DNA of 64,000 nucleotides from an uncultured bacterium (GTDB lineage: Bacteria; Verrucomicrobiota; Lentisphaeria; Victivallales; UBA1829). A program made the position numbers and the translations under genes. Under the pieces are notes generated by a model that worked only from the letters and a program-made list of their open reading frames with translations, was not told where the DNA came from and made no database searches. The DNA lies in the NCBI GenBank assembly GCA_902778895.1, contig CACYZF010000005.1, positions 1 through 64,000 of the forward strand, in the 5' to 3' direction. Shown here one piece after another: positions 38,405-46,812 of this stretch (within the stretch, counting starts at the first letter, position 1; every line of letters begins with the position of its first letter).

Positions 38405-38767
38405 ATGCAATTCAAGACTTTGGTAAGACAGGAACACCTGAACCAGCATGGCAATCTTTTCGGCGGCTATATGCTGTTGTGGGTGGATGAGTTCGCCTAC
38501 CTTGCCGCGATCGAGGATTATCCATGCGTCCGTTTCGTGACGCGAGCCATGGAAGCTGCGTCTTTTACGCAGAGCGTGCAACTCGGAGCCGTTCTGACAT
38601 TCGACGTGACCAGAAAAAGAACCGGAAACACCTCGGTCACCTACGATGTGGATGTCACGGCAAGGGATGTATCCTCCTGCGAATCGTATCCGGCATTCCG
38701 GACCTCCGTTACACTGTGTTCCATCACGACAGACGGTAAAAAATGCCCCTTGCCGAAGCCTGAATAG
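38405..38767 (+). CDS. acyl-CoA thioesterase, hotdog fold
   Basis: A 120-residue YciA-like protein. NQHGNLFGGYMLLWVDEFAYLAA contains the N-x-x-G-x-x-F-G-G-x-x-L-x-W-x-D signature with the catalytic Asp, and VTRAMEAASFTQSVQLG follows the family. It hydrolyses acyl-CoA in the cytoplasm. It is slightly short, and the C-terminus ends in KKCPLPKPE without the extra helix of YciA. It is the last gene of the peroxidase-flavin reductase group, followed by a symmetrical hairpin and the convergent nadE gene. Confidence 0.82.
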   Translation: MQFKTLVRQEHLNQHGNLFGGYMLLWVDEFAYLAAIEDYPCVRFVTRAMEAASFTQSVQLGAVLTFDVTRKRTGNTSVTYDVDVTARDVSSCESYPAFRTSVTLCSITTDGKKCPLPKPE

Positions 38768-38772
38768 ACGTT

Positions 38773-38805
38773 CAGCCCCCGAAGCCGCGACGGTTCCGGG
38801 GGCTG
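38773..38805. terminator. hairpin between convergent genes (repeat family)
   Basis: CAGCCCCCG (38773-38781) pairs with CGGGGGCTG (38797-38805). It has no T-run but lies between two convergent genes. The same hairpin occurs at 63134-63167, and its right arm alone near 36850. Confidence 0.6.
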
Positions 38806-38825
38806 ATTCCATTGGTCGTGAAAGC

Positions 38826-40721
38826 TCAAATCCATTTGCCACAATCGGACGGCATCCGCCAGTCCGCCCGCGGGGAAAGACTGATGCTGCCGACCTTGGG
38901 GCCGTCCGGCATGCAGCTCCGCTTGAACTGCTGGCTGAAGAAACGCCGGATGAACTTCCGCAGGAACTTCTCCAAGTCCTTTTCGGGATAATCCTTGAAG
39001 GTCCTGGAAGCCAGAAACAGAAGCTTGTCCGGGGGAGCTCCGTACTTCACGAAATGGTACAGGAAGAAATCGATGATCTCGTAAGGGGCCAGGATCTCCT
39101 CCGTTTTCTGCGCGATGCTCCCGTCCGCGGCTGCCGGCAACAGTTCCGGACTGACCGGAGTGCCGGATATGTCGTCCAGTATCTCTTTGACAACAGGCGA
39201 AGAACGGTCGCTCAGCCAGGCGATCAGATGGCGCACCAGCGTCTTCGGCACCCCGCTGTTCACGGCATACATGGAGATATGGTCCGCATTGTAGGTGCAA
39301 TAGCCCATGGCGATCTCGGAAAGATCGCCCGTGCCGACCACGATCCCGTCCCTCTGGTTGGCCACATCCATCAGGATCTGCGTGCGTTCCCTGGCCTGCG
39401 TGTTCTCGTACACGACGTTGCGCTGTTCGGGGTCATGGCCTATGGCGTGGAAATGCTCCATGCAGGCTTCCGTTATGTTGATTTCGAGCAGCGTGACGCC
39501 AAGTTCACGGCAGAGCCTGCATGCGTTCCGCAGCGTCCGGGGTGTCGTGCCGAAACCGGGCATGGTGACGGCGACCACGTCGGCGGGGCTTTTCCCTGCC
39601 AGGGACATGGCTTTGACGGTGACCAGCAGGGCCAAGGTGGAATCAAGTCCGCCCGAAACGCCGATGACGGCGGTGCGGCAGCCGATATGGCGCAGACGCT
39701 TCGCCAGGCCGCAAGCCTGAATGGAAATGATCTCGTCGCAGTGGTCGTCCTTTTCCGATTCCCGGTCGGGGACAAACGGGTAACGCGAATAGACGCGGGA
39801 GAGTTCGTCCGGCTCCGGGACCGCCTTGAGCCTGATCGTCCGGCAGGATGGGTTCAGCTTTTCCGCATTGTCCCGGAACGAGGATTCCGCATAGCGCGTC
39901 CCGACGATTCTGGCGAGGTCGACATCGGCATAATACGGGTTGCTCTCCTCGCGGAAACGCGGCGAATCAAGCAGGACCGTCCCGTTCTCCGCGATCAGGC
40001 AATGGCCGCCGTACACCATGTCTGTTGTCGACTCTCCGTACCCGGACGAGGCGTAGGCATAGACGGAAACGCATCTTGCGCTCTGCTGCGCGACGAGGCT
40101 GCGGCGATACTCGGCCTTGCCGACCAGTTCGTTGCTGGCCGACGGATTGAGGATGAGCGTCGCTCCGGCCAAAGCCTGTTGGCCGCTGGGAGGAATCACG
40201 CTCCACAGGTCCTCGCAGAGTTCGATGCCGATCACCATTTCGTGGTTCGCTTCGAAAAGAAGGTCCATGCCGAACGGGATCGATGGCGTCCCTGCAAAAT
40301 CCACATACGCTTCCGAGACGTTCCAGCCGCTTGAGAAATGGCGCTTTTCGTAGAATTCCCGGTAATTCGGAAGGGTGATTTTCGGGACGATCCCTTTGAT
40401 GGCGCCGTTCTGAAGCACAACGGCGGCATTGAAGACGCGCCCTCTGAAGCGGACGGGCGTTCCGACGACGATGACGGCCTCCGTTCCGGTGCTGGCAGCC
40501 GCGATCTCCTCGAACGCGTTTTCACTTTGCTCAAGAAGATGCGACTGGAAAAACAGGTCCCCGCAGGTGTATCCCGTGAGCGCCAATTCGGGAAAGAGGA
40601 TGACGGAGGCATTGTTTTGAATGCCCTGCCTGATCAGGTCGATGATCTGTTCCGTGTTGAAACGGACATCGGCGACCTGTATCCGCGGCACGGCGGTTGC
40701 GATTCGATAAAAGCCAAACAT
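38826..40721 (-). CDS. nadE: NAD+ synthase, glutamine-hydrolysing
   Basis: A 631-residue protein. The N-terminal nitrilase-type amidase has FPELALTGYTCGDL (Glu) and VIGIELCEDLWS (Cys) of the E-K-C triad. The C-terminal synthetase has the PP-loop GVSGGLDSTLALLV and VGTGDLSEIAMGYCTY. It makes NAD from nicotinic acid adenine dinucleotide and glutamine in the cytoplasm. Length is normal for the bifunctional form. The gene is isolated and convergent with the thioesterase gene. An inverted repeat CAATTGTT/AACAATTG at 40814-40835 lies about 95 bases upstream of its start and may be regulatory. Confidence 0.95.
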   Translation of the reverse strand: MFGFYRIATAVPRIQVADVRFNTEQIIDLIRQGIQNNASVILFPELALTGYTCGDLFFQSHLLEQSENAFEEIAAASTGTEAVIVVGTPVRFRGRVFNAAVVLQNGAIKGIVPKITLPNYREFYEKRHFSSGWNVSEAYVDFAGTPSIPFGMDLLFEANHEMVIGIELCEDLWSVIPPSGQQALAGATLILNPSASNELVGKAEYRRSLVAQQSARCVSVYAYASSGYGESTTDMVYGGHCLIAENGTVLLDSPRFREESNPYYADVDLARIVGTRYAESSFRDNAEKLNPSCRTIRLKAVPEPDELSRVYSRYPFVPDRESEKDDHCDEIISIQACGLAKRLRHIGCRTAVIGVSGGLDSTLALLVTVKAMSLAGKSPADVVAVTMPGFGTTPRTLRNACRLCRELGVTLLEINITEACMEHFHAIGHDPEQRNVVYENTQARERTQILMDVANQRDGIVVGTGDLSEIAMGYCTYNADHISMYAVNSGVPKTLVRHLIAWLSDRSSPVVKEILDDISGTPVSPELLPAAADGSIAQKTEEILAPYEIIDFFLYHFVKYGAPPDKLLFLASRTFKDYPEKDLEKFLRKFIRRFFSQQFKRSCMPDGPKVGSISLSPRADWRMPSDCGKWI

Positions 40722-41389
40722 CGTGTTTTTTCCTTTCGTTTCACCATGGAGAACAGCATTTTCTGTGCCAGTTGACGCATCCTCACACCTCTGTCATTTT
40801 CGCCTGTTTTTTTCAATTGTTGTAAAAAACAATTGCAAAAAACACCTGTTATGTAAATCCCAAGATTTCCGGGTTCAGAATCTTACACAGGAGGGAACGA
40901 TCCATTGACTCTTCCTCGGTCAATGCTGCTGATGACTTCAAAGGATTCTTTCCCCGCTTATCGGCCGAAGAACATCCTGATTCAAAAAAGCGCTGACCGC
41001 CCGTCTGCAAACCCGGAGAAAGAACTGCAAGCTGATACAACGGAAATTGAGCGGGAAGTCCTGCGTAAACATCCGCACGGTTCAGCAATTCGAAGACCGC
41101 TTCGGGGACCTCGGCAAAGCTGCGAACTCTGCGTCGTTTACTAGCCCACGTGCTGTCCTGCCGTATTGAAGACCTGCTTGAATACGACACGCATGCCGTC
41201 GGGAAGCACACGTCCGGCATCACCAGTCGTTTTTTTGCCTTGTTTTACATCCATCCCAACAAGATGCCAAAAAGCTCATTTTTTGGAAAAAAAGACTTGA
41301 TTTTTGTACTCTGTAGGGATATATTATTTTCTAGTCGGAAATTCAGGTGGCATTTCATCTGGAATCACGGAATAGTTCTCGCATAGTTC
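40722..41389. other. intergenic region with degenerate coding pieces
   Basis: No intact gene. A forward frame from about 40904 (IDSSSVNAADDFKGFFPRLS, continuing AEEHPDSKKR) is broken by a stop near 40996, and further pieces such as QFEDRFGDLGKAANSA occur near 41088. They look like remains of a lost gene that I cannot name. The inverted repeat at 40814-40835 is mentioned under nadE. Confidence 0.3.
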
Positions 41390-41770
41390 GTCGCGAGTTC
41401 AAAAAACAAGCTGAGGATAAACCGGACATGATCGCAGCGAACATAACATCTCTTTGGCAGACGCCGGGCGGCGTTGATGCCGGGATTCTCCGCGCATTCG
41501 TTCCGGGTTCTTTGTTCCAAGCTCGAATCGAGCTCAAACCTGCCGTGCAAATGAGATTGGAACAGGCAGGCACATACAAACCGGCACAGCCCCCGTACGC
41601 CTGTGCCGGTTTATTCGTTCACGGGAAACACCTCACTGCCGCGGGTCTAAGTCTGTTCTGACCTTGCGGCATTTGTGTTTGGACGGCATCGTTGCGGGAT
41701 TCTTCTTCCCGCGACGATGCTGCGGCATGGAAAGATTTCTATTTGCATATGGCCTTCATTGAGAAAACAC
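41390..41770. repeat. about 380-bp dispersed repeat, copy A
   Basis: It starts GTCGCGAGTTCAAAA-like and ends TTGAGAAAACAC, and matches 46218-46605 over its whole length with many substitutions. It contains a hairpin CCGGCACAG...CTGTGCCGG (41581-41609) followed by TTTA, where copy B also keeps a stem. On the reverse strand both copies can be read as fragments containing KSFHAAA.SRE and ..NxAVQ, suggesting an old coding element. It lies about 150 bases upstream of the first gene of locus 2. Confidence 0.6.
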
Positions 41771-41916
41771 CGCTTGCTTTCATCGTTGTCTGCCTCAGCC
41801 TAATGATGTTATCACGGCGGCACGCACTCAAACATCCAGTGCCTCTTCCAGCTTCCCCCTGAGGAAGATGAAAGACTGTGTTTTAACAAGAGATATTCGA
41901 ACCTTGTATTGATCCG

Positions 41917-42414
41917 ATGAATAACGTTTTCCTAAAAGAGCTCAGTCCTTCAGATTCATTTGAAGTGTATGACATGCTTCAGAAAATCGGAAAAGAAGAA
42001 AATGAATTTCACAATGACGTGAATGGAATGTCATATGACGAGTTCAAGCAATGGCTTGTTGTTCAGCACAATTGGTCTCTCGGCATAGGTTTGCCAAAGG
42101 GATATGTGAAACAATGGACTTTCTGGTTATATGTCGAAGGAACTCCTGTCGGATATGGAAAGCTGCGGGAAAGTTTGACGGAATCTTCCAGAAGACTCGG
42201 GGGGAATATCGGATATGCCATATCACTTCCCGAACGTGGGAAAGGGTATGGTTCGATTCTGTTTCAGAAGCTTTTGGATAAAGCAAAGGAATTAAAGATA
42301 GAGACGATTATTTCGACAGTAGAGAAAAAGAATCCGGTCTCAAAAAGAGTACAGGATAAGTGTGGGGGCGTTTTAATCGAAGAAAACGATGAAAGATGGT
42401 TTTTCCGCTTTTGA
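41917..42414 (+). CDS. GNAT family acetyltransferase
   Basis: A 165-residue protein. NIGYAISLPERGKGYGSILF contains the acetyl-CoA pyrophosphate-binding R/Q-x-x-G-x-G/A pattern (RGKGYG), followed by ISTVEKKNPVSKRVQDKCGG typical of the family C-terminus. The substrate is unknown; in this locus an amino sugar or amino-polyol made by the downstream aminotransferase is a reasonable guess. It is 27 bases ahead of the aminotransferase gene, so it is likely the first gene of a four-gene group (GNAT, aminotransferase, cytidylyltransferase fusion, LicD). A ribosome site is not obvious. Confidence 0.8.
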   Translation: MNNVFLKELSPSDSFEVYDMLQKIGKEENEFHNDVNGMSYDEFKQWLVVQHNWSLGIGLPKGYVKQWTFWLYVEGTPVGYGKLRESLTESSRRLGGNIGYAISLPERGKGYGSILFQKLLDKAKELKIETIISTVEKKNPVSKRVQDKCGGVLIEENDERWFFRF

Positions 42415-42441
42415 TCTTTTAACATAAATTAAGGAATAACA

Positions 42442-43512
42442 ATGTATTACCTGAATGATAACGTCAAGAATCTGTATCGTATTTTTGACCAGAACGAACG
42501 AAAAGATTATGTGCGGCTGGATCTGAATGAAAACCCAGGGGGACTGCCGGGCGATTTTATTCAGACCGTTCTTAGCAGTGTAACTCCGCAATTCGTGGCA
42601 CAGTATCCGGAGACACTGCATTTCACCGAAGTCCTGGCAAAATTTCTTGGAACGGATATTTCCCGTCTTTGCCTTGTAAACGGTTCCGCGGAAGGAATAC
42701 GGTACATCATTCAGGCTTTCACGTCTCCGGGCGGTCGCATCGTAGGAGTTATGCCGTCTTATTTCATGTTTCAGATCTATTCCGAAATGTATGGAAGACA
42801 ATTCGTGAAAGTTCCCTATAACGATGATCTCAGCATGGATGTCAGCAGAATCATAGACGAAATGACAGAAGAGACACAACTGCTCATCTTGCTCAATCCT
42901 AACAACCCGATGGGGAACGTTTATTCCGATCAGGAGTTCGAACGTATTTTCAGGGTTGCACAGGAAAAGGAAATCAACGTTCTTGTCGATGAAGCATATC
43001 ACTATTTCTATCCTAAGACTTTCATTCAATATGCCTTGAATCACGATCACATTTTTGTTACCCGGACCTTTTCGAAACTCTTTTCAATGGCCGGATGCCG
43101 GTTGGGGTATGTTGTCGGTTGGCCGGATGGGGTAAAAATGGTTCAAAAGCTTTGTACTCCCCATAATACAAATGCTTTCGCGATGAAAATCGCGGAAGCT
43201 GTTTTGGAAAACCCTGTAATCCTTCAGCAGCTTATTGCGGATTTTAATGAAGGCCGCCAGTATCTCATCGATTGGCTGGATAAGAATGGTTACCGGCACA
43301 AAGGGGAGGCTGGGAACTTTTTATTCATCAAACCCAGAACGAATGCGCAGCTCATTGTCGAGCGGATGAAAAAGGAGAAGAAAATCCTTATTAAGACGTA
43401 TCCGAATGTTGGCGAATTTGGTGATTGCCTGAGGGTTACCATTGGAGCGAAAGAATATATGAAGCAATTTACCGATGCATTGAAAGAATTGGACCAGAAG
43501 ATTTCGGTGTAA
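42442..43512 (+). CDS. PLP aminotransferase, class I/II (HisC/CobD-like)
   Basis: A 356-residue protein. LDLNENPGG at the start, VNGSAEGIRYIIQAF, LILLNPNNPMGN, VDEAYHYFYP and TRTFSKLFSMAGCRLGYVVG with the PLP lysine give a complete HisC-type fold, and the Arg near LRVTIGAK binds the carboxylate or phosphate. Genuine histidine synthesis is unlikely because no his gene is nearby; CobD- or RtxA-like action on a phosphorylated small ketone is more in line with the next gene, a cytidylyltransferase. The gap to that gene is 8 bases. The substrate assignment is inference. Confidence 0.8.
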   Translation: MYYLNDNVKNLYRIFDQNERKDYVRLDLNENPGGLPGDFIQTVLSSVTPQFVAQYPETLHFTEVLAKFLGTDISRLCLVNGSAEGIRYIIQAFTSPGGRIVGVMPSYFMFQIYSEMYGRQFVKVPYNDDLSMDVSRIIDEMTEETQLLILLNPNNPMGNVYSDQEFERIFRVAQEKEINVLVDEAYHYFYPKTFIQYALNHDHIFVTRTFSKLFSMAGCRLGYVVGWPDGVKMVQKLCTPHNTNAFAMKIAEAVLENPVILQQLIADFNEGRQYLIDWLDKNGYRHKGEAGNFLFIKPRTNAQLIVERMKKEKKILIKTYPNVGEFGDCLRVTIGAKEYMKQFTDALKELDQKISV

Positions 43513-43520
43513 CTGCTAAA

Positions 43521-44840
43521 ATGGTCAAAGTAATCACATACGGTACCTATGATGTCCTGCATTATGGACACATTCGTCTGCTCGAACGGGCGAAAGCGCT
43601 GGGGGATTACCTGATTGTAGGAATCACAAGCGACGATTATGACAAATCCCGGGGCAAGATCAATAATCAGCAATCTCTGGCAGAACGAATTCAGAACGTA
43701 AAAAACACCGGTTTGGCCGACGAGATCGTCATCGAAGAGTATGAGGGACAGAAGATTGACGATATAAAACGGCTCGGAATCGATATTTTCACTGTCGGAT
43801 CCGACTGGGAAGGTAAATTCGATTACCTGAATGAATATTGCAAGGTCGTTTATCTCCCCCGTACGGAAGGAATATCCAGCACTGAAGTCCGAGCCAGAAA
43901 CAGGAAAATAAGGCTCGGCATCGTCGGGAAAACCGGTTATAGAAAAAAAGTATTCAATGAAGCCAAATATGTAAATGGAATTGAGATCGTTGGCGTATTT
44001 TCCCGATATAATGAAAAGGCATCTGAGGACGACTCTGTTTTTTATACCGGTCAATACGAAGATATGCTTGACCATGTGGACGCTGTATATATCCTGTCTG
44101 AACCGAAGTATCATCAGGTTGACGTAAAAAAAGCTCTTGAAGCAGGAAAACATGTGCTTTGCGAATCGCCGATCACCCTTGATGAAAAAGTCTATTCGGA
44201 ACTGCATCGTATCGCGGCAAAGAACCATTTGGTATTGATGGATGCCATCAAAACAGCATATTCCACGGCCTTTGAACGGCTTGTTTTACTCGCAAAATCA
44301 GGAAAGATCGGTGAGATACTCTCGGTCGATGCCACCTGCACCAGTCAAGCGGATTCTATCAATCAGGACGAACCCGTGAGAGGGAGTTTGACAACATGGG
44401 GACCATTTGCGATGCTGCCGGTCTTTCAGCTTCTGGGAACTGATTTCAGCGACATTTCGATCGCAACGAAAATGACAGCGGAGGGCAGGGATGTTTTCAC
44501 AAAGATCGATTTCTTGTATCCGCATTCCGTGGCATCGATAAAAGTGGCAAGCGGTGCGAAATCCGAGGGAGAACTGATTGTCACGGGGACACTGGGATAT
44601 ATCTATGTTCCCGCTCCATGGTGGAAAACAGATTATTTCGAAATCCGCTATGAAGATCAGGAAAAAAACAAACGGTTTTTCTATCAGCTGGATGGAGAAG
44701 GTATCCGGAATGAGCTTGTATCATTTGTCAAATCAATCGAAGGTAGAAAAGACTTGAGTTACATATCACCTGAAGTGTCCTTGAAGATCGTTTCGGTTAT
44801 GGATGCTTTCAATAAAAAGAAAAACATCAGATCTATCTGA
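43521..44840 (+). CDS. cytidylyltransferase / Gfo-Idh-MocA oxidoreductase fusion
   Basis: A 439-residue two-domain protein; the start at 43521 gives MVKVITYGTYDVLHYGH, while the frame upstream is antisense-free read-through of the aminotransferase. Residues 1 to about 127 are a TagD-like glycerol-phosphate cytidylyltransferase with HYGH (14-17) and EGISSTEVR (118-122). Residues about 129-439 are a Gfo/Idh/MocA domain: IRLGIVGKTGY for NAD(P), CESPITLD at 214-220 where most relatives have CEKP, and IKTAYSTAFERLV. The usual catalytic Lys is therefore replaced by Ser. It probably makes a CDP-polyol, the second domain being a dehydrogenase or a reduced descendant of one. LicD follows. Confidence 0.8.
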   Translation: MVKVITYGTYDVLHYGHIRLLERAKALGDYLIVGITSDDYDKSRGKINNQQSLAERIQNVKNTGLADEIVIEEYEGQKIDDIKRLGIDIFTVGSDWEGKFDYLNEYCKVVYLPRTEGISSTEVRARNRKIRLGIVGKTGYRKKVFNEAKYVNGIEIVGVFSRYNEKASEDDSVFYTGQYEDMLDHVDAVYILSEPKYHQVDVKKALEAGKHVLCESPITLDEKVYSELHRIAAKNHLVLMDAIKTAYSTAFERLVLLAKSGKIGEILSVDATCTSQADSINQDEPVRGSLTTWGPFAMLPVFQLLGTDFSDISIATKMTAEGRDVFTKIDFLYPHSVASIKVASGAKSEGELIVTGTLGYIYVPAPWWKTDYFEIRYEDQEKNKRFFYQLDGEGIRNELVSFVKSIEGRKDLSYISPEVSLKIVSVMDAFNKKKNIRSI

Positions 44841-44981
44841 GCCGGGATAGTTGGAGCTTTATACATGAAACAATATAACGGATTGATATTCAAATAAATG
44901 AAAGCCAGTTCTTGCAAGTATGCGGTTTTTCGTTTCTGACGGCAATGAATGTCATTCCGTGAAAATATCAAGGAGAATTCA

Positions 44982-45836
44982 ATGGATCGCTTAAGAGAAC
45001 TTCAATTGGTTGAAGGCGATATGCTGAAACAGCTGGACGCCCTTTGCGTGCGCCATCATATTGACTATTTTATTATAGGGGGCACAGCTCTTGGTGCGAT
45101 AAGGCACAAAGGTTTTATTCCGTGGGATGACGATGTCGATGTCGGGATCCTCAGGAAAGATTTTGAACGTCTGAAAGAGGCGGTGAGCAAAGATTGGAAG
45201 GAAAAGGACTTATTCCTTCTGGAGGGAGGAAATGAAAAATTCTACCATGATAAGATCTTTGCCAGGATATACAAAAGAAATACCATTTTCGAATCAGCAA
45301 GCTGGATCAATGATATCAAGCAAAAGGAAAATGAGAGAAAGCCTGTATGGCTTGATGTTTTTATCTTTGATTACGTCGATTCAAAAATCGAAATGAGAAC
45401 CAAATTGTTTTTATCTTATTTGTTGAAGAAGTGTCATCTTTATTCCAAATACCGGTTCAATTACTCAAAAAACATGAAACGCATGTGCAAAGCAACTATG
45501 AAAAATATGCTGCATTTCATGTTGTGCCTTTTCAAGCCGAAGTTATTCTGTGCGTTGAATTCAAAAATCTGCGCGAAAGATCACGGAAAGTATTTAGCTA
45601 CATTGGAACCGTTTAAAGCTAAACCAAACCACTTTTATTTGGAAAATGTCATTTTCCCGGTTCGGCGGGTTCAATTCGAAGACTTTGAAGTGAATTCCCC
45701 CTGCAATCCGGAAGCATATTTATCAACCGTTTACGGCGACTATATGGCTCTTCCTCCAGTCGAAGAACGAGTTGGACATATTCCCCAGGTGTTAGTCCTG
45801 AATAATCCATCCCCGGACAAAGAGACAAAGAGCTGA
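44982..45836 (+). CDS. LicD-family phosphotransferase
   Basis: A 284-residue protein. The start at 44982 follows AAGGAG; the upstream ATG at 44949 lacks a site. GGTALGAIRHKGFIPWDDDV (33-52) is the LicD signature, a nucleotidyltransferase-like fold with a DDD metal site. LicD proteins transfer phosphocholine or other phospho-alcohols from CDP donors to surface glycans or teichoic acids. Here the preceding fusion gene could make the CDP donor. No choline kinase or choline uptake gene is visible, so the donor is more likely a CDP-polyol or CDP-amino-alcohol. The C-terminal KPKLFCALNSK region is basic. Confidence 0.85.
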   Translation: MDRLRELQLVEGDMLKQLDALCVRHHIDYFIIGGTALGAIRHKGFIPWDDDVDVGILRKDFERLKEAVSKDWKEKDLFLLEGGNEKFYHDKIFARIYKRNTIFESASWINDIKQKENERKPVWLDVFIFDYVDSKIEMRTKLFLSYLLKKCHLYSKYRFNYSKNMKRMCKATMKNMLHFMLCLFKPKLFCALNSKICAKDHGKYLATLEPFKAKPNHFYLENVIFPVRRVQFEDFEVNSPCNPEAYLSTVYGDYMALPPVEERVGHIPQVLVLNNPSPDKETKS

Positions 45837-46217
45837 ATTTTACCTGGCAGCGTCTTGAGCGACCCGGCAGATGGTTTTCAAAGCCTCGTTGAACATAGAA
45901 GCATCGCCAGACTCCTGAAGTTTCCCCCTTCCCTCGGATTGTGCAGAATGATCTGATCGACTTCAGGGATATCCGCTTCATTTCTGAGGGAAATGAGCCT
46001 CATCCCTTTCAGGTGTTTGCGTTCTGCGGAATCCGGTTTTGCATCTGTCTCATTAAGTTATTGCGATTATCTCATTTTTCTTGCAAACATCGAAGGCTTT
46101 TTTTATTTTGTTAACTTGAATTTATTTGAAGAAAGTGCTTTATTTAAAGCTATGGATGAGATTTGCACGGGGTAACCATACCCCCGAAGAAAGCTCTGTC
46201 CTTTTGCTCGCTTATTT
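45837..46217. other. intergenic region with degenerate reverse-strand coding pieces
   Basis: No intact gene. On the reverse strand (about 45840-46050) a broken frame reads AERKHLKGMRLISLRNEADI, then PEVDQIILHN and SLAMLLCSTRL, interrupted by a stop. This resembles a protein C-terminus, perhaps of a Rpn/PD-(D/E)XK-type transposase family common in such genomes, but I cannot confirm it. The 46084-46200 part is AT-rich and empty. Confidence 0.3.
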
Positions 46218-46605
46218 GTCGCGAGTTCAAAATACAATCTGAGGACAATACTGGACATGATCGAAGCAGACACGACATATCTTTGGAAAACGCTGGGTTG
46301 CGTTAACGCCAGAATTCTCTGTGCTTCGACTCCGGCTTCTTTGTTTCAGGTTCTAATTGAGCTCAATCCTGCTCGTGTAAATATGATAAGCACAGGCAGA
46401 CACATACATGCCGGCACAGAAGACCTCTCTATGCCTATGCCGGTTTTTTCATTTTCGGGAAATACATCGCGACCGCGGCTTTGAGCTCATTCCAGGCTTG
46501 CGGTTTTTGTATTTGGACGGCTTCGTTGCGGGACATGATTTCCCGCGACGGGGCTGCGGCATGGAAAGATTTCAGCACACACATGTTTTTTTGTTGAGAA
46601 AACAC
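46218..46605. repeat. about 390-bp dispersed repeat, copy B
   Basis: The partner of 41390-41770. The hairpin is CCGGCA (46411-46416) with TGCCGG (46438-46443) followed by six T, so in this copy it looks like an intrinsic terminator. Sequence matches resume after it (TTTGTATTTGGACGGC, GGCATGGAAAGATTTC). About 200 bases remain before the epimerase gene; no other feature is seen there. Confidence 0.6.
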
Positions 46606-46812
46606 AGGATCGTACGAATTCAATTCTTCGTCGAGTATCCCATCTACGCCGGCGAGCCTGAAAAGATCACGTTTTAACCTCAGACTCCGGTCATGAAATC
46701 CCATCGGGTCGAATTCGGGAAGGTCGACCGCCATTCCTGACCAGGATGGACAAGTCTTTGTGAAACTGTATTTTGCGTGTTTTTTAATATATAACCGAGA
46801 TAGGAACTATCA

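Noticed and set aside
36670..38454. Extension of the efflux adaptor frame by 595 codons upstream
   Set aside because: The lipoprotein start at 36669 has a ribosome site; the extension only mirrors forward genes.
38646..40334. 562-codon forward frame opposite nadE
   Set aside because: Antisense of a complete NAD synthase with all catalytic motifs on the reverse strand.
42442..43512. Histidinol-phosphate aminotransferase hisC
   Set aside because: No his genes nearby and the context is CDP-polyol synthesis; only the fold class is claimed.
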